Below, in pieces: positions 33,421-44,821 of a stretch of DNA of 64,000 nucleotides. A program made the translations under genes and the position numbers. Source of the DNA: Lepisosteus oculatus (lineage: Eukaryota; Chordata; Actinopteri; Semionotiformes; Lepisosteidae); the NCBI RefSeq assembly GCF_040954835.1, contig NC_090698.1, positions 804,501 to 868,500 on the forward strand, given 5' to 3'. Below the pieces are notes generated by a model. It was not told the DNA's origin and ran no database searches. It was given only the letters and a program-made list of their open reading frames with translations. Within the stretch, counting starts at the first letter, position 1. Each line of letters opens with the position of its first letter.

Positions 33421-35190
33421 ATATATGAACCTGATTATAAGTTCTAAGCATCTGTTTTGAGGCTGTAGAAGACAGTTTCAGACTCATGTTTGTGACCAAT
33501 ATGGGAGCCCGATTTTTGAAAAAACTGCAGCAACATGCTGTGTGGACCTGTGTGGGGCTGTGTGGAATGTGTGGGGCTGTGTGGGGCTATGTGGGGGTGA
33601 GAGCCCTCCTTGCCATCAGTAATAGAGAAAAGCTCACTGCCCTCCTGAGGTTGTTGGATGAGTCACAGCAGTGTGGGGATGTGGGGGGTACTACTTCAAT
33701 TACAGCAGCCCCACTTGAGACTCTGACTGGTCACTGGGGTTCAGAACACTGCGCAGCCACCTGCACCAGCTGCAGCGTGGCATCAACGCCCCTGCACATG
33801 GGGATTCTGGGCTGCATGCCACTGGAAGGATGTGAGGTCAGAGTTCATTGCTAAGTCAGCTGTGAATGACAGGAGGAAATTGCACCTCTGCTGATAAACA
33901 GACTGAGAGGGAGAGTTACAGCCTGTGATCAGCTGTGATCCTTACTCTGGGAACAACAGCCTCCCTGGAAATCCTTATCAAAGAGCTATAAAAACTGTAA
34001 ATCAGGTGCTGTAAAAGGAAAAAGGTCCTGAGTTTACGTCATCAAAGATATCAAGGTCCCAGGCATGTCCGAACCCTGCTGTCATGCTCTTTGACCGCAG
34101 TCTGTGATCTGGCTGTGCAGTTCAGCTGAAGGGAAAGCAGGGTGACTTTAATTTGAGCGTGGAGCTGCAGAGCTGATGAGGAACACAGACGAACAGAAAG
34201 CTGCTGCAGACTGGTAGAACACTAAAACCTCACGAAGGCCACAGCAGGCTGGGAATCGCTGGTCTAAACAGTGAAGAGTGACTTCTCTGTACACGAGCGA
34301 TCTAGCACACCTCGCGGTGGTGGCTGGAACCCTGCCCAGCTCCCACGGGCAGCCTCAGCCAGCAGCTCCTGTCCAGTCCATACCTGCGCATCGCGGAGGG
34401 ACAGTGTGAAAGCAACGGCATTGAGTTCAGGCATTTTAAACACGCCGCCACAGAGGAGAGACGTTACGGACCAGTGGGCCCCAGCATTGTAGAAACTGCA
34501 GCTTCCACGAAGGGAGACAGCTTTTAAATCACCGCCTAGAGCACTAGTGTGTCATTCCAGGGCAGTAAAGTTGTCAGTAATTATCTCTGATTTACTGTTT
34601 AAATTGATACCTGGCAGAACGGAAAAGAAATACTTTTTATCGTCAGTTTTATGTTCCTCAATATTTGTGCCAAGATACTGTATATTTAATATGTTGTTTT
34701 TTCTAAAATGAACGTTAATCTGTCTTGCAAATGTGTGAGGACGTTCTGTGCTTTTCCTGGCTCCACAGCCGCGCTGGGCGTGGGCTCGTCCGGGGAGCTG
34801 CGGGAGCCCAGCCCCCGGAGTGCGACTCGCTCTGCGGGCGGAGTCAAGCGTTCAGGCACCGTTAGTGCCGCCAGCCGCTGAGAACTCACAGCGTGCTGGC
34901 CTGGGGTCACCGCTGGGCGCTGCTGCTCACTGGAAGGGGTGCGAGGAACCCCCTCTGTCAGTCCACCCGCAGAGCAGCGCGACTCAGCTAAGAAAGCTGA
35001 GGTCTGTACTTCTGTAACCCTGCCCCTGCTGGTGCTGCCCCGTCAGGCTGCTGCCCCTGGAGACAGCGCCTCGCTGTCAGATCCACAGCGAAAAGGATCA
35101 GAAAGCCCCTGAGTGCTTCACAGTGCCCCGATCCCACAGCGGGATGAGAATGTAGTAGCAGATGCAGACAGGAGGAGCCATCCTGCCCAT
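33421..35190. other. Noncoding stretch, nothing recognised
   Basis: Includes a short TGTGGGGCTGTGTGG-type run (33535-33600). No gene-like frame. Confidence 0.5.
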
Positions 35191-35194
35191 CTGA

Positions 35195-35345
35195 CCTGTC
35201 TGGGAGTTATTAGCCAATTGATCCCAAGATCTCATCCAGCTGTTTCTTGGAAGAATCCAGGGTATCGGCTTCAACAGCTGGGCAGCGTGTTCCATACTTG
35301 GTTTCCTTGGAAGAAAGATCCTGTAATTGTTCTCCTGTAACACCG
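35195..35345 (-). repeat. LINE 3' relic fragment, minus orientation
   Basis: On the minus strand it reads KYGTRCPAVEADTLDSSKKQ LDEILGSIG-like residues, the ORF2 end seen in other copies (VVEAS...SFKKRLDEMLGS). Confidence 0.75.
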
Positions 35346-38300
35346 AGTGTGCCGGAACCCCCAGCACTTGCGAGCACATGATCACACCGCCCGCCTGCCC
35401 ACTGCACTGACCAGGCCTGCGGGCACCTCTCTCCCTCCAGGACGACTCAAAGACAGGTCAGATGTCCCTACAGCAAGGCCCTGAGTGTGGTCAGTGTGAC
35501 GAGTGTGATGACGGATTCATGCACCGACTGTGTAGGTACAGCAATTCAATAACTACAGAGTGTAACAGTGGAGATGCCATTCTGAATAGGAAAGAAGACT
35601 TCACTTCTTCAGTTTTGGAGGGATTCTTTCAGAAACGTTGACAAAACTTTTTTTGCTGAACCCCTGTAGAAGCACAAAGCAAAAAAGGTACTTGAGGTTT
35701 TACAGTTGACGTCAGAAGATCTGGACACGCAATCAAAGAGCAAATCCCTCTTCGTCTGCAGCCTCTGACGTGCAGACACTTTCTGTACAAACGGTCTGCA
35801 GGCTGCTGCTCAGCTGCACATGCGCAGCTGAGGCTGAGGCAGCTGCACAGACGAGGGGCGAGCCCTCTGCCAAGCATGGCAAGGGTGAAGGACGCTCAGG
35901 CAGGCAGAGGGTGGCTCTATTTATAGGGCTGCTCCAATGCTGGCGCCAGCCGATGTGCACAGAGCAAACGCACAGCAATTATAAACAGATTAGGTGACGA
36001 AACCAGCGTGCTCCATTTGGCATCGTGGGGTGGCAATTAAAACATCAATTGGAGCAATTCAAGCGCTCTCTCTTCCAAGTCAGGTCCCTGACAGCGTCTG
36101 GGCTGGGATCCTTCCAGGAGGAGGTCGAGGCTGTGTTGAAGGTTACTTTCCTATTTTTAACAGGAAGTGAGGGGCTGTATTGGGGCTGGTTCTGATTATC
36201 TGGATGTGCGCTAGCGTTCGCCTCAGGCTGGCCCCAGTACTGATGAAGCAGCCAGCTGTTCTTCATAGATCTCTGGAGTCTGACCCTGTCTAGCATTTAG
36301 ACTCACGTGTTTTTGTGTGAGCTCTCTACCGGTGCCATTATTACTTTTTATTAGTAGTTGTAGTATCTCACGTTCTAGCTTACTTCCAGTAAACAAGTTG
36401 CAGTGCTGTGTTCTCTCTGTTCTCAGTGGTCCTGTATATTAAGCACAGAGTACACTGTGCTAGATGCTTCCTGTATATCAAGAGACTCTCTTCCACCACA
36501 GGGCCTCCAACATAAGCTTTTAAAAGAGGGAATTTTTGTGGATGAGAAAAAACAGCTTCTAAAAGCGCACATTCCTAAGAGCTCAACACAAACCAGTGTC
36601 AGGAAGCTGTCGACACGTGCCCTTCCCCTTGCAGCGAGCACACCCCCAGTCCCACAGAAACAAGTCCTCCAGAACAGGGAGGCAGCCGGACAGCTGGACA
36701 CAGCTGCAGCTTCTTGGAAAAGGAGAATCTGGGGGGATTTTCCATCTCTCATTCTGTCAACACCAGAGTAAAACAGAATAATTAGATTTTGCTCCTTGGC
36801 AAAGAAATCAAGGGAAAAGTAGCAGAATGATGCCGACAAAGCGTTGAAATCCCTGAAAGCACTGCAGCAATTAAGACAACAAAGGGATCCTGTGCTGCAG
36901 AGGAAGTGTCCCTGGTGCTTTCCTGACCTCTGCCCTCTCTGAGATCAGCGGCGCGGGCAGGTAAAGGGCTCCGCCGGCCGGAAGCCCTCGCGCTTCAAAG
37001 GAGGCCGGGGAGCGCGGGGAGGTCTGGGGCTCATGGCAGCAATTAGGGCCGGGGGCCCCGCTGTGCCTGCCAGGCTGGGGGCTCCAGGAAGGGCATTAAC
37101 CCCGGCAGCCTGGAGGAGCGCAGAGCCTCGTGGCCGGAGAGCAGGCGGGGGTCAGCGAAATTCCTGCTGAAACTGATGTCTGCACACTCACAGGAGCGCA
37201 CCCGCAATGTCTCACTGGGGCTTAGAAGACACAGGCGTGCCACAGAGCAACCGTGCATCTCCTCGTCAGCGTTTCCATTCGGCCTGTTCATTCTGTCAGC
37301 CTCCGTCGCCACTCTCTAAAAGGAGAGAACTGAAAAGGCAAAACCTGAGAACGCTGAACCTGAGAGCAGATATAGTCACTTCTGATTCTTGACCTGCTGC
37401 GCCGGGCGCTGGAGACCAGGGCCACAGGTCTCCGCTGCGTCAGCAGATGATCCAGTGCAGCCAGGGCCCAGTATACAAACCAGTGAAGCTTAAAGTGTAG
37501 TGAGGCGCAGCCCAGGGAGCAGAGGGTCAATGGGGGAGGAGAAGGGGGGGAGTGGATGAGGCAGCAGGAGGGAGAGGGTGGAGGATCTCAACCACACTGA
37601 TCCCTAATGCTTGCTGAACACAAGCACTAGTAGCATAAAAGCAGGGAGCAGTGTGCTGAAGCACAGTGAAATCTCAGTAAAAACAGGGTACAGCATGGAG
37701 ATGTGTGAAAAACTCCAACAGGAGCTGTGGAAATGAGAGCTCACCTTCTAAAGGGCTGTTCTGCTGAGCGCCAAGGGTGTGCCTCAGTGTGGGAGCATGT
37801 TAGTGGAGATCTGCCTGCACCTCTTTGCAGTTTTCCTGTATGATATAGCTCTGCTTTCCTCTTCCATCTGAGCCAGGAGGACACAGTCTCACTGGAGCTA
37901 CAGGGCAGCTGAACATATTAACATATCAACAGATTAACCGTCTGGCCCCCGGACACCATGGGAAACACCACAAATATCCCATGACAATACCGGCAAACCT
38001 GGGCAGCACTGCTGACGGACTGGCGAGTGGTGAGGACTGGACAGCAGCTCCAGTGTCCCTGCATGGAGGGCCTGGGCTGCAGAACGAGAAACCAGAATGA
38101 CAACAGTGACCAGGCCGAGAGTCACTGCACAGCAACAAGCCGCTCTGCTGCTGTCCCTGGTCAGAACGGCAAATTCCTCCGTCTCCGTCCCGTCCCGTCT
38201 CACACGCTGCGATGCAGACATCCACATGTTTCCACAGCACACACCCAGCAATCAGATCTGTGCACGAAGAAGGATTAAAAACAGTCATTATCTTGTACCA

Positions 38301-40470
38301 TACAAAAACAGATTCGCCTTTCAGTATTAACAGGTTTTTCTTTGTTTTTTTTATGTATGTTGAGCAAAGCTGTTTCATGGAGAACAGCTAAATGCTGCGC
38401 TGCTCTTGAAAGTCACAAGATGTGAGCACACACAGGTCTGTGCTGAATCCATGAGTCTCAGGTTTTAAAACCTCTGCGCAAAAGAGGAAGAAACCAAGAC
38501 GGCTGTTGGATCCAGGACTGCTGTGCAGGTTCCTCCAGGAAAGCAGGTCTGAGACAGAAGGGTGAGGGGTGAAATGGCTGTGTGAACAGACAGCCATGTA
38601 CCGACAGATGGAATTATGGGTATGAATATTAATTGGCTGTTCATCCAATCATTATACTACTGGAAATGGTACTGACTTGGACAGGTGTGCATCCTCAGAT
38701 AAGACCGCTCTGGCTGTGCCGTGTAAACCCCGGAGGAAGATAAGCAGTGCTCTCCGTGCGGCCAGACTGGCGCGGTGGGCAGGCGGACCTGCTAGTGCCA
38801 GCCCCTGTGTCTTCTCTGCGGGCGCACAGGCCTCTCATTTCCTGTCTTAATTGACCCGCAGAGAGGCAGCGCTGTCATTTCCCATGCTATAGCACATCTG
38901 CTCCACTTGCTGATAGGATTTCACTCTGCCTGGGCTTCCCCGCTGTGGATAGACTGGGCCCCAGTAACAGGGCACAGGTAGTAGTGAAACTGCCATTTCC
39001 TGTGAAGGACTGAGCGGTGATTTTAAAATTCATGACTCTTGCCCCTCGGGCTTGTGGATCTGGAGATGGACGCTGGGCACCTGAGATAAGCAGAAGCTGA
39101 AATCCTTGTGGTCCCTGAACCTGAATACAGTTGAAGGCCTTTAGCTTTACCTTACCTGCAGGGCTCCACAGCAGGACAGACTCGACTCCATTAGGACACC
39201 TGGTGCAGCTGAGTCCGTTTTTTAATCCTTTATTTTACAATCTTAGTCAAGAGAAAACCCAAATGTCCATTTTTCCAGCAGAGCTTTTACTGGAGAAATT
39301 GCAGCAAAGCATCTTGCACAAGGGTACAGCACTGACCTAGGGTCTGAACTCACAACCCTGCGCTGCACAGCCCAGAGCCCTGACGGCTGTTTTCTTCTCC
39401 GCTGATCTCCAGCTGGCACATGTGCTTCCCTTGTCAATGTGTGAGACTGCGCCCCCTTGGTCAGCAGGTGAAGAGGCTGCTTTCCAGTGCTGTTTATCCA
39501 TCTGCTGGCTGCCTCTGTCACAGCAACAGGACGCCTGATGGAACAGGGCCACAGACAGGGAGCTGCTGACTGCAGCCGGGTGTGTTGTCTGAAAGGGGGG
39601 GCGGAGGAAATCAGTACAGAGACCTTTGTCTACCTGGATAATTTCAGACAGCCCTTTGAAAACATCAGGCTTTTGTGAGGGCCTGCTTATCTCCCCAGTT
39701 CCAGAGATCAAAGCTTTTGGAGAGGCGAGGAGGGAGGGCAAAGTCCCTGCTGTCAACAGCAAATAATGGAAAGGAAGTCCCAGCAAAACAAACTGTGGAT
39801 TTTCCACTGAACCCTTCCCAGACAGAGCGAGGAGAGAGCGGGAGAGAGACAATAACCTGGCGAAGAGAAGAGCCCTTCCTGCCAACACACCTAACGCACC
39901 CCCCAGTGCAGCAGCCAATCAGATGACAGCTTCATCATTATTAATAAGGGCTGATCAAGCACCGGCTTTCCAAAGGCACACTGAGGTCTCCACAGAGCAG
40001 TGAGCCTCTCGCACGGGACTGCTGCCCTGCAGCTTTCACACAGCGAGATTGAACAGTGTGAACAGCCTCCCTTGACACAGTCACAAGACAACAGCTGAGT
40101 CCTCCGTGACCCTGGTCACCAGCAACATGAGCGTAAAAACAGGACAGACTGATTTATGATGTAGCTAAGTAAAGGTGCTACATGCTGGGCTTGTGCGCAG
40201 ACAGAGCTGGAGTCTCTAGCCCATCTCAACGGAGAGTAACACCAGATCCCGGATTCCTGCTTTACAAGTGCAGTATCTTCCAGAACAATAGTGGGCTTTC
40301 TGCCCCTCAACAGAGATGGTTGCAGAAAAAACTTGCTTCCCACTTTCTTAAACATGAGAACTTCCACAAAGCAAAGAAGGCCATTGGGCTTGTCTGAACC
40401 AAATCATCTCATGTGGTTTCTAAGTTTAGTTTGGTGGTTAATAGATCAATGCAGCTCATTGATTCGACAA
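35346..40470. other. Noncoding stretch, nothing recognised
   Basis: No frame here resembles a known protein. The 193-codon minus frame at 39918-39337 has Leu/Ser-rich composition and no motif; it is treated as chance. Confidence 0.45.
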
Positions 40471-40474
40471 TCTC

Positions 40475-40760
40475 CTCCATCTGTTTATTCAAAGAAACTT
40501 CAACAACAGGACTGAACGGCACGTTCCAGACTCCTACAACCCTTTGTGTAATGAAATGACATACCTCCTCTTTAAAGTTTTAACTTCACTTCTCCTTCGT
40601 TTCCACAGGTGCTATCCGGTTCGTGCTTCACTGCTCATTCTGAAGTCCACTTGGTCTTCTCTGTTCAAGACCAAAGGGGTCCAGTTCCTTCAGCCTGTCA
40701 GTGCAGCACATCCCTTTAAACTCTGGTCACTCCTGAGCTGGACTGACTCCAGAGCAGCAG
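40475..40760 (-). repeat. LINE relic, minus orientation
   Basis: CTTCAACAACAGGACTGAAC, GTTCCAGACTCCTACAACCC TTTGTGTAA and CCAGTTCCTTCAGCCTGTCA GTGCAGCACATCCC are reverse complements of LINE segments seen elsewhere (GGGTTGTAGGAGTCTGGAAC; HTDRLEELSLF coding block). Confidence 0.65.
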
Positions 40761-43700
40761 TCTTTTTTGTTATATGGTGAATACAACTGTACACAATACG
40801 CTGTTTGAGGCCATTCATACATACTAGTATTATATATAATACTAGTATATTATAATACTATAACAAAACATCCCTTGATTTAAATTCCGAGCACAGCAGT
40901 GCCATCACACCGACCCATGTGGCCTGTTTTTAATTGTTGGGGTGCAAGTGCTGGCTGCCTGTGTCATTCAACCAGCCTGCCTGAGTGAGCTCACTGGAGA
41001 ACGTTTCAGGTCATTCGTGACACCAACCTTGATAAAAGGTTCTGTGATGAAAAGGACTTTGTTTTCACCTGGGAGATAAGCAAGAGCCCTGGAAGTTTGT
41101 CTAGGGGTGGGGACCTTGTAAATAATGAAACATGAAAGTCGGATCTAATCTGCCTCTTGCTGTGTGATATGTGGGACGATGGTGTGATTTACAGGTTTCA
41201 GGGAGCTGGGGTGCCCTGGTGTTAATCGGAGTCTGGAGCAGCTGTATGGGCGCCGGCCTGCAGGGAGTCACCTGGGTGTTACTACCTGTGTGTGCAGTTT
41301 GTACAGAAACGATGGTGACAGACAGCAAGACTCCTTACCTTGCTTCGACTGGAGCCCCAGAACAGATTCTTGATGCTTTCTTCCATCATACAAGTGTGTC
41401 TTTCTGCCATTGTGGTAGAAACGTGATTTTTCATAGACCAAAAGGCATGAGCATTACACATATAGTTTCATTTGTGAATTTTGATTTTTTGCTACATTGT
41501 TTTAAGGCAAAATATTTTACTTTTACTGGAAGAAAAATGAGCAGTAGAGCACAGTGAACTTCATAAACTGCACTGTAGCGTCTCTTTCACTCGCACAGTC
41601 TGCTGACAGGTCACTGCCTCCACATGACAGCTGATGAGTGATAAGACTGCGGACCGACCTGTGAACCTTGTGCAAGGGGATTTTCAGAAGAGTTATCTCC
41701 AGGGTGTAAAAGTAAATGCTACTGAAGCACAGATCACCTCCTGTTCCTTCATTCACACTCTTCTGAGGAGCACAGGGCAACGAGTTGAACTGGATTAGAA
41801 GTTAGAACCGATGCACAACAAGTATCCAGGCAATAAAAGTCCTTTGTTAGGAACACTGCTCCAAAGTAACAATGGGAAACAGAATGGAAATTGAAACAAA
41901 TGAGCCTTTTCTTAAAATGATTTAGTCAAATTAAAGTAAGGAGTTTTGGCTTGGCTGGCAGAACGCTCTTCTGAGCAGCTTGGGAGCAGAAACAACAGAG
42001 ACAAATACACCACAACCCCAGAACAGATTCATAGTTCTGCTGAAAGAATTGGTGTCATTACAATGCTTGATTAACATGGCTTGTGGCTTCAGATTACACA
42101 CAGTGAGCACGCAGGAAGCCCAGTTGCGTATGTTGAGTGCAGCCAAACAAAAGAGAGTCCTGTCCTCACATGTCCTGACAGTCTTAACTCCTCCTAAATC
42201 AGTTTTCCGGTCCTGCTCCTGGTGGGCTGGTGTGTCTGCAGGTTTTCATTCCAGCTGGGCTCTAATCCATCTAAATCGACTCATTATTGGCTCAGTGTAG
42301 CTACGTCTCCCAGTCTTAAAGAGACACAGGAAGCCTGCAGGCACATCAGCCCCCCAGGACCAGGACAGCTCCTCCTCTGACTGAGCAGGGAGAAGCATTG
42401 AGGTCAAAGTCCTTTCCCTGCATTAACACTGTGTCTGAAAAAGCAGGGTGAAAAAAAAGTGATTAAAGATAAAGCAGCAGCAAGATTCTGGGATCGATAA
42501 ACAAACTAGGCAGTTTGGTATCGTCTGCAAATACTGTAGAAGCAGGGTTTTGATAAATGGAGGAAAAATCTCATGAGAAAGCACTGAGCTGGAAGAGGAC
42601 ACTTATGGAAGAAACAGATGTTTATGCTGACAAACTGTTTTCATCTTCTAGACAAGCTGGCTAAGCAAATATAACTACAAACAAAATTCTAGGATATTTA
42701 GTCAAAAGTATAGAATTCGTATGAATGGACGTTCTGTCAAAAATCATTTAGTACACTTGTAAGGAATCATGACAATGTTTAGCAGTCTAAATATCCATTG
42801 CTCTATCCTGTGATCCTGTGGGGAAGGTCGAACAGTAGCTCAAGAAGACTGGGCAGGTCCAGGACACGGACCCCTGAGGCTGGGACGCTGACAGTGTTGT
42901 GAGGGGAAATGCACATTAGAACCCATGAGAGGCGCGGGACACTGCTGTTCGGGCCTGTGTGTGGCAACAGCAGCCTGGTGGAAGCAGACTGACTCCTCTC
43001 TCCTGCACAACCTCAGCCTGCCACTGCCCTTTCTGACTGACACTTCAGGCCTGGGGGACATTAATAGCCTGGTCATGCTCAGGCAGTTTTATTGAATCTT
43101 TCATTACTGCTTTTGGACTATTCTGCAAACGTATGATAGATAGTCCTTCACGTGCAGGTACTTACACACACCCAGCAGCCTCACTCCGGGTCTGGTGACA
43201 GGAGAGCAAGCAGAGTAAGACACAGCCATCTGTCAGCCCAGTCCTGCAGCACACAGACAGGCACAGCCCTCCTCCTGCCCACCTACACCCCCTTCCAGAC
43301 AGAATCAGGCCACGGGGACAGTTTTATCAGGATTTTTATTTATTGCATCAAAGAACACCTGACTGGTAGGTACATCCCAAGGTGATGCCGGCCACTGAGC
43401 AACATACCAGCTGCTGCTTCTACTTGTTCTACAGGCAGGCAAGAGCCAATCTGAATACCTCATGATCACTTATTGTCCAGTAAGACCCACGGCTCAACGC
43501 AGAAGACAAACCGGGCCCGTCCAGGGCCTCATGTAGAACCCTTGTGACTGCAGGTGTAGTCCACTGGCTTGGCCACAGGCTCCTCTGGCCATTACGGACC
43601 AATCGGATCCATTCCCCCACTTCGATTGGCCACTGCCTGCCTTTTGGGGGGTCACATGGGCCCCAGGCTGCCTGCAACTTCAGCATTCACATGGCATCAC

Positions 43701-43791
43701 ATTATAAAACACCAAAGGAAGAAAAAAAAAGGAACAGCTTCTTAAAAATGAGAAGCAACATGATCATTCACAGTTCCCTATCTCACCCACA
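40761..43791. other. Noncoding stretch downstream of the Rho gene
   Basis: No coding exon recognised. A LINE-like snippet occurs near 42700 (TAGTCAAAAGTATAGAATTC). Confidence 0.45.
42205..42300 (+). repeat. Fragment of a dispersed fish repeat, copy b
   Basis: TCCTGCTCCTGGTGGGCTGG, TGTGTCTGCAGGTTTTCATT and CCAGCTGGGCTCTAATCC is wording familiar from an abundant fish interspersed repeat. Confidence 0.5.
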
Positions 43792-43797
43792 TTTATT
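43792..43797 (-). terminator. Candidate poly(A) signal of the RHOU-like gene
   Basis: AATAAA on the minus strand, about 570 bases past the stop codon, followed by TGTGGGTGAGATAGGG, which is G/T-rich as expected after a cleavage site. It is the first AATAAA on this strand after the stop. The 3' UTR would then be 44365 to about 43775. Confidence 0.45.
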
Positions 43798-44365
43798 GCT
43801 GGTGAAATACCTGTAGTTCTTTTAGTGGCTGTATGTACAGAAGTGTGGAGCAATACTGTGGTCCCATCTGTCCATCTGTCCAGAACGCCTTCGGTCTCTT
43901 GTCCTGAGCAACAGTCAACATGCTTGTAAGTCTATGCTAACAGGGTCAGAGATCGAACGGTGCTCTTCAGGAGTGAACACCAGAAGTGACCGTCCGTGAG
44001 GTTGGAGGGTGGAGTCAGAAGAGGACAGGACAGGGGAGGGACGGGAGCGCTGGAGCAGGGACACCGCGGAGGAATGTGAAGGTTCGATCTGATTTGCATT
44101 TTAGAACGGACAGACGCAGATCTCATTTCCCGCACCGCTGTTTCAAATCACCACAGCTCCGATTACAAAATAAAATCATCCACAGGACATGACCGGGGCA
44201 TTTTTCCGAGAGAGAAAAACATTTGTGTGAGCTTTGTGAAATAAATACGCGATGGAGACGGAGGGGCGGTGGTGACAGGGCCACCCCCGGGTGCCCAGGT
44301 CCCTGCGGGAGGACGGTCGCGCCCCTGCCCCCTGCCCCCTGCCGCGGGGTCGCGGGGTCGCGGGG

Positions 44366-44821
44366 TCACTGCACGCAGACGTACTTCTTCCACCAGGCCT
44401 TGGACAGCGTCTTCATCTTGTCGGCTGTGCTGCGCACCTGGCACTCCTTGCGCGCGCGGCGCTCGGAGAAGCGCAGGCCGGCGGCGATGGCGGCGTCGAA
44501 CACCTCCTTCAGGTTCTTCTGCGTCAGCGCCGAGCACTCCACGTAGGCCACGGCGCCCAGCTTGTCGGCCAGCCCGCGGGCGTCCCCCCCGGCCACGGGC
44601 CGCTCCTGCCGCCGCGCCAGCTCGATCAGCACCTTCACGTCCTGCCGCAGGTCGCACTGGGTGCCCACCAGCACCACGGGCGCCAGCGGGCAGCACCGGC
44701 GGATCTCCGGGACCCACTTCTCCCACACGTTCTGGAAGGAGGCCGGGCTGACCACGCTGAAGCACAGCAGCAGGGCGTCGGCGCGTGGGTAGCACAGGTG
44801 CCGCAGCTTGTCGAACTCGTC
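44366..44821 (-). CDS. RHOU-like exon 3 (rest of G domain and tail)
   Basis: 456 bases including the TGA stop, after acceptor CTCCTGCAG. Encodes residues 92-242, [11 protein letters not shown] to KKYVCVQ. Very GC-rich, with nearly every third position G or C. Confidence 0.95.
   Translation of the reverse strand, partial: DEFDKLRHLCYPRADALLLCFSVVSPASFQNVWEKWVPEIRRCCPLAPVVLVGTQCDLRQDVKVLIELARRQERPVAGGDARGLADKLGAVAYVECSALTQKNLKEVFDAAIAAGLRFSERRARKECQVRSTADKMKTLSKAWWKKYVCVQ

Noticed and set aside
39337..39918. 193-codon minus frame with a Leu/Ala-rich start resembling a signal peptide
   Set aside because: No domain or splice support; composition and overlap with open frames on the other strand suggest chance.
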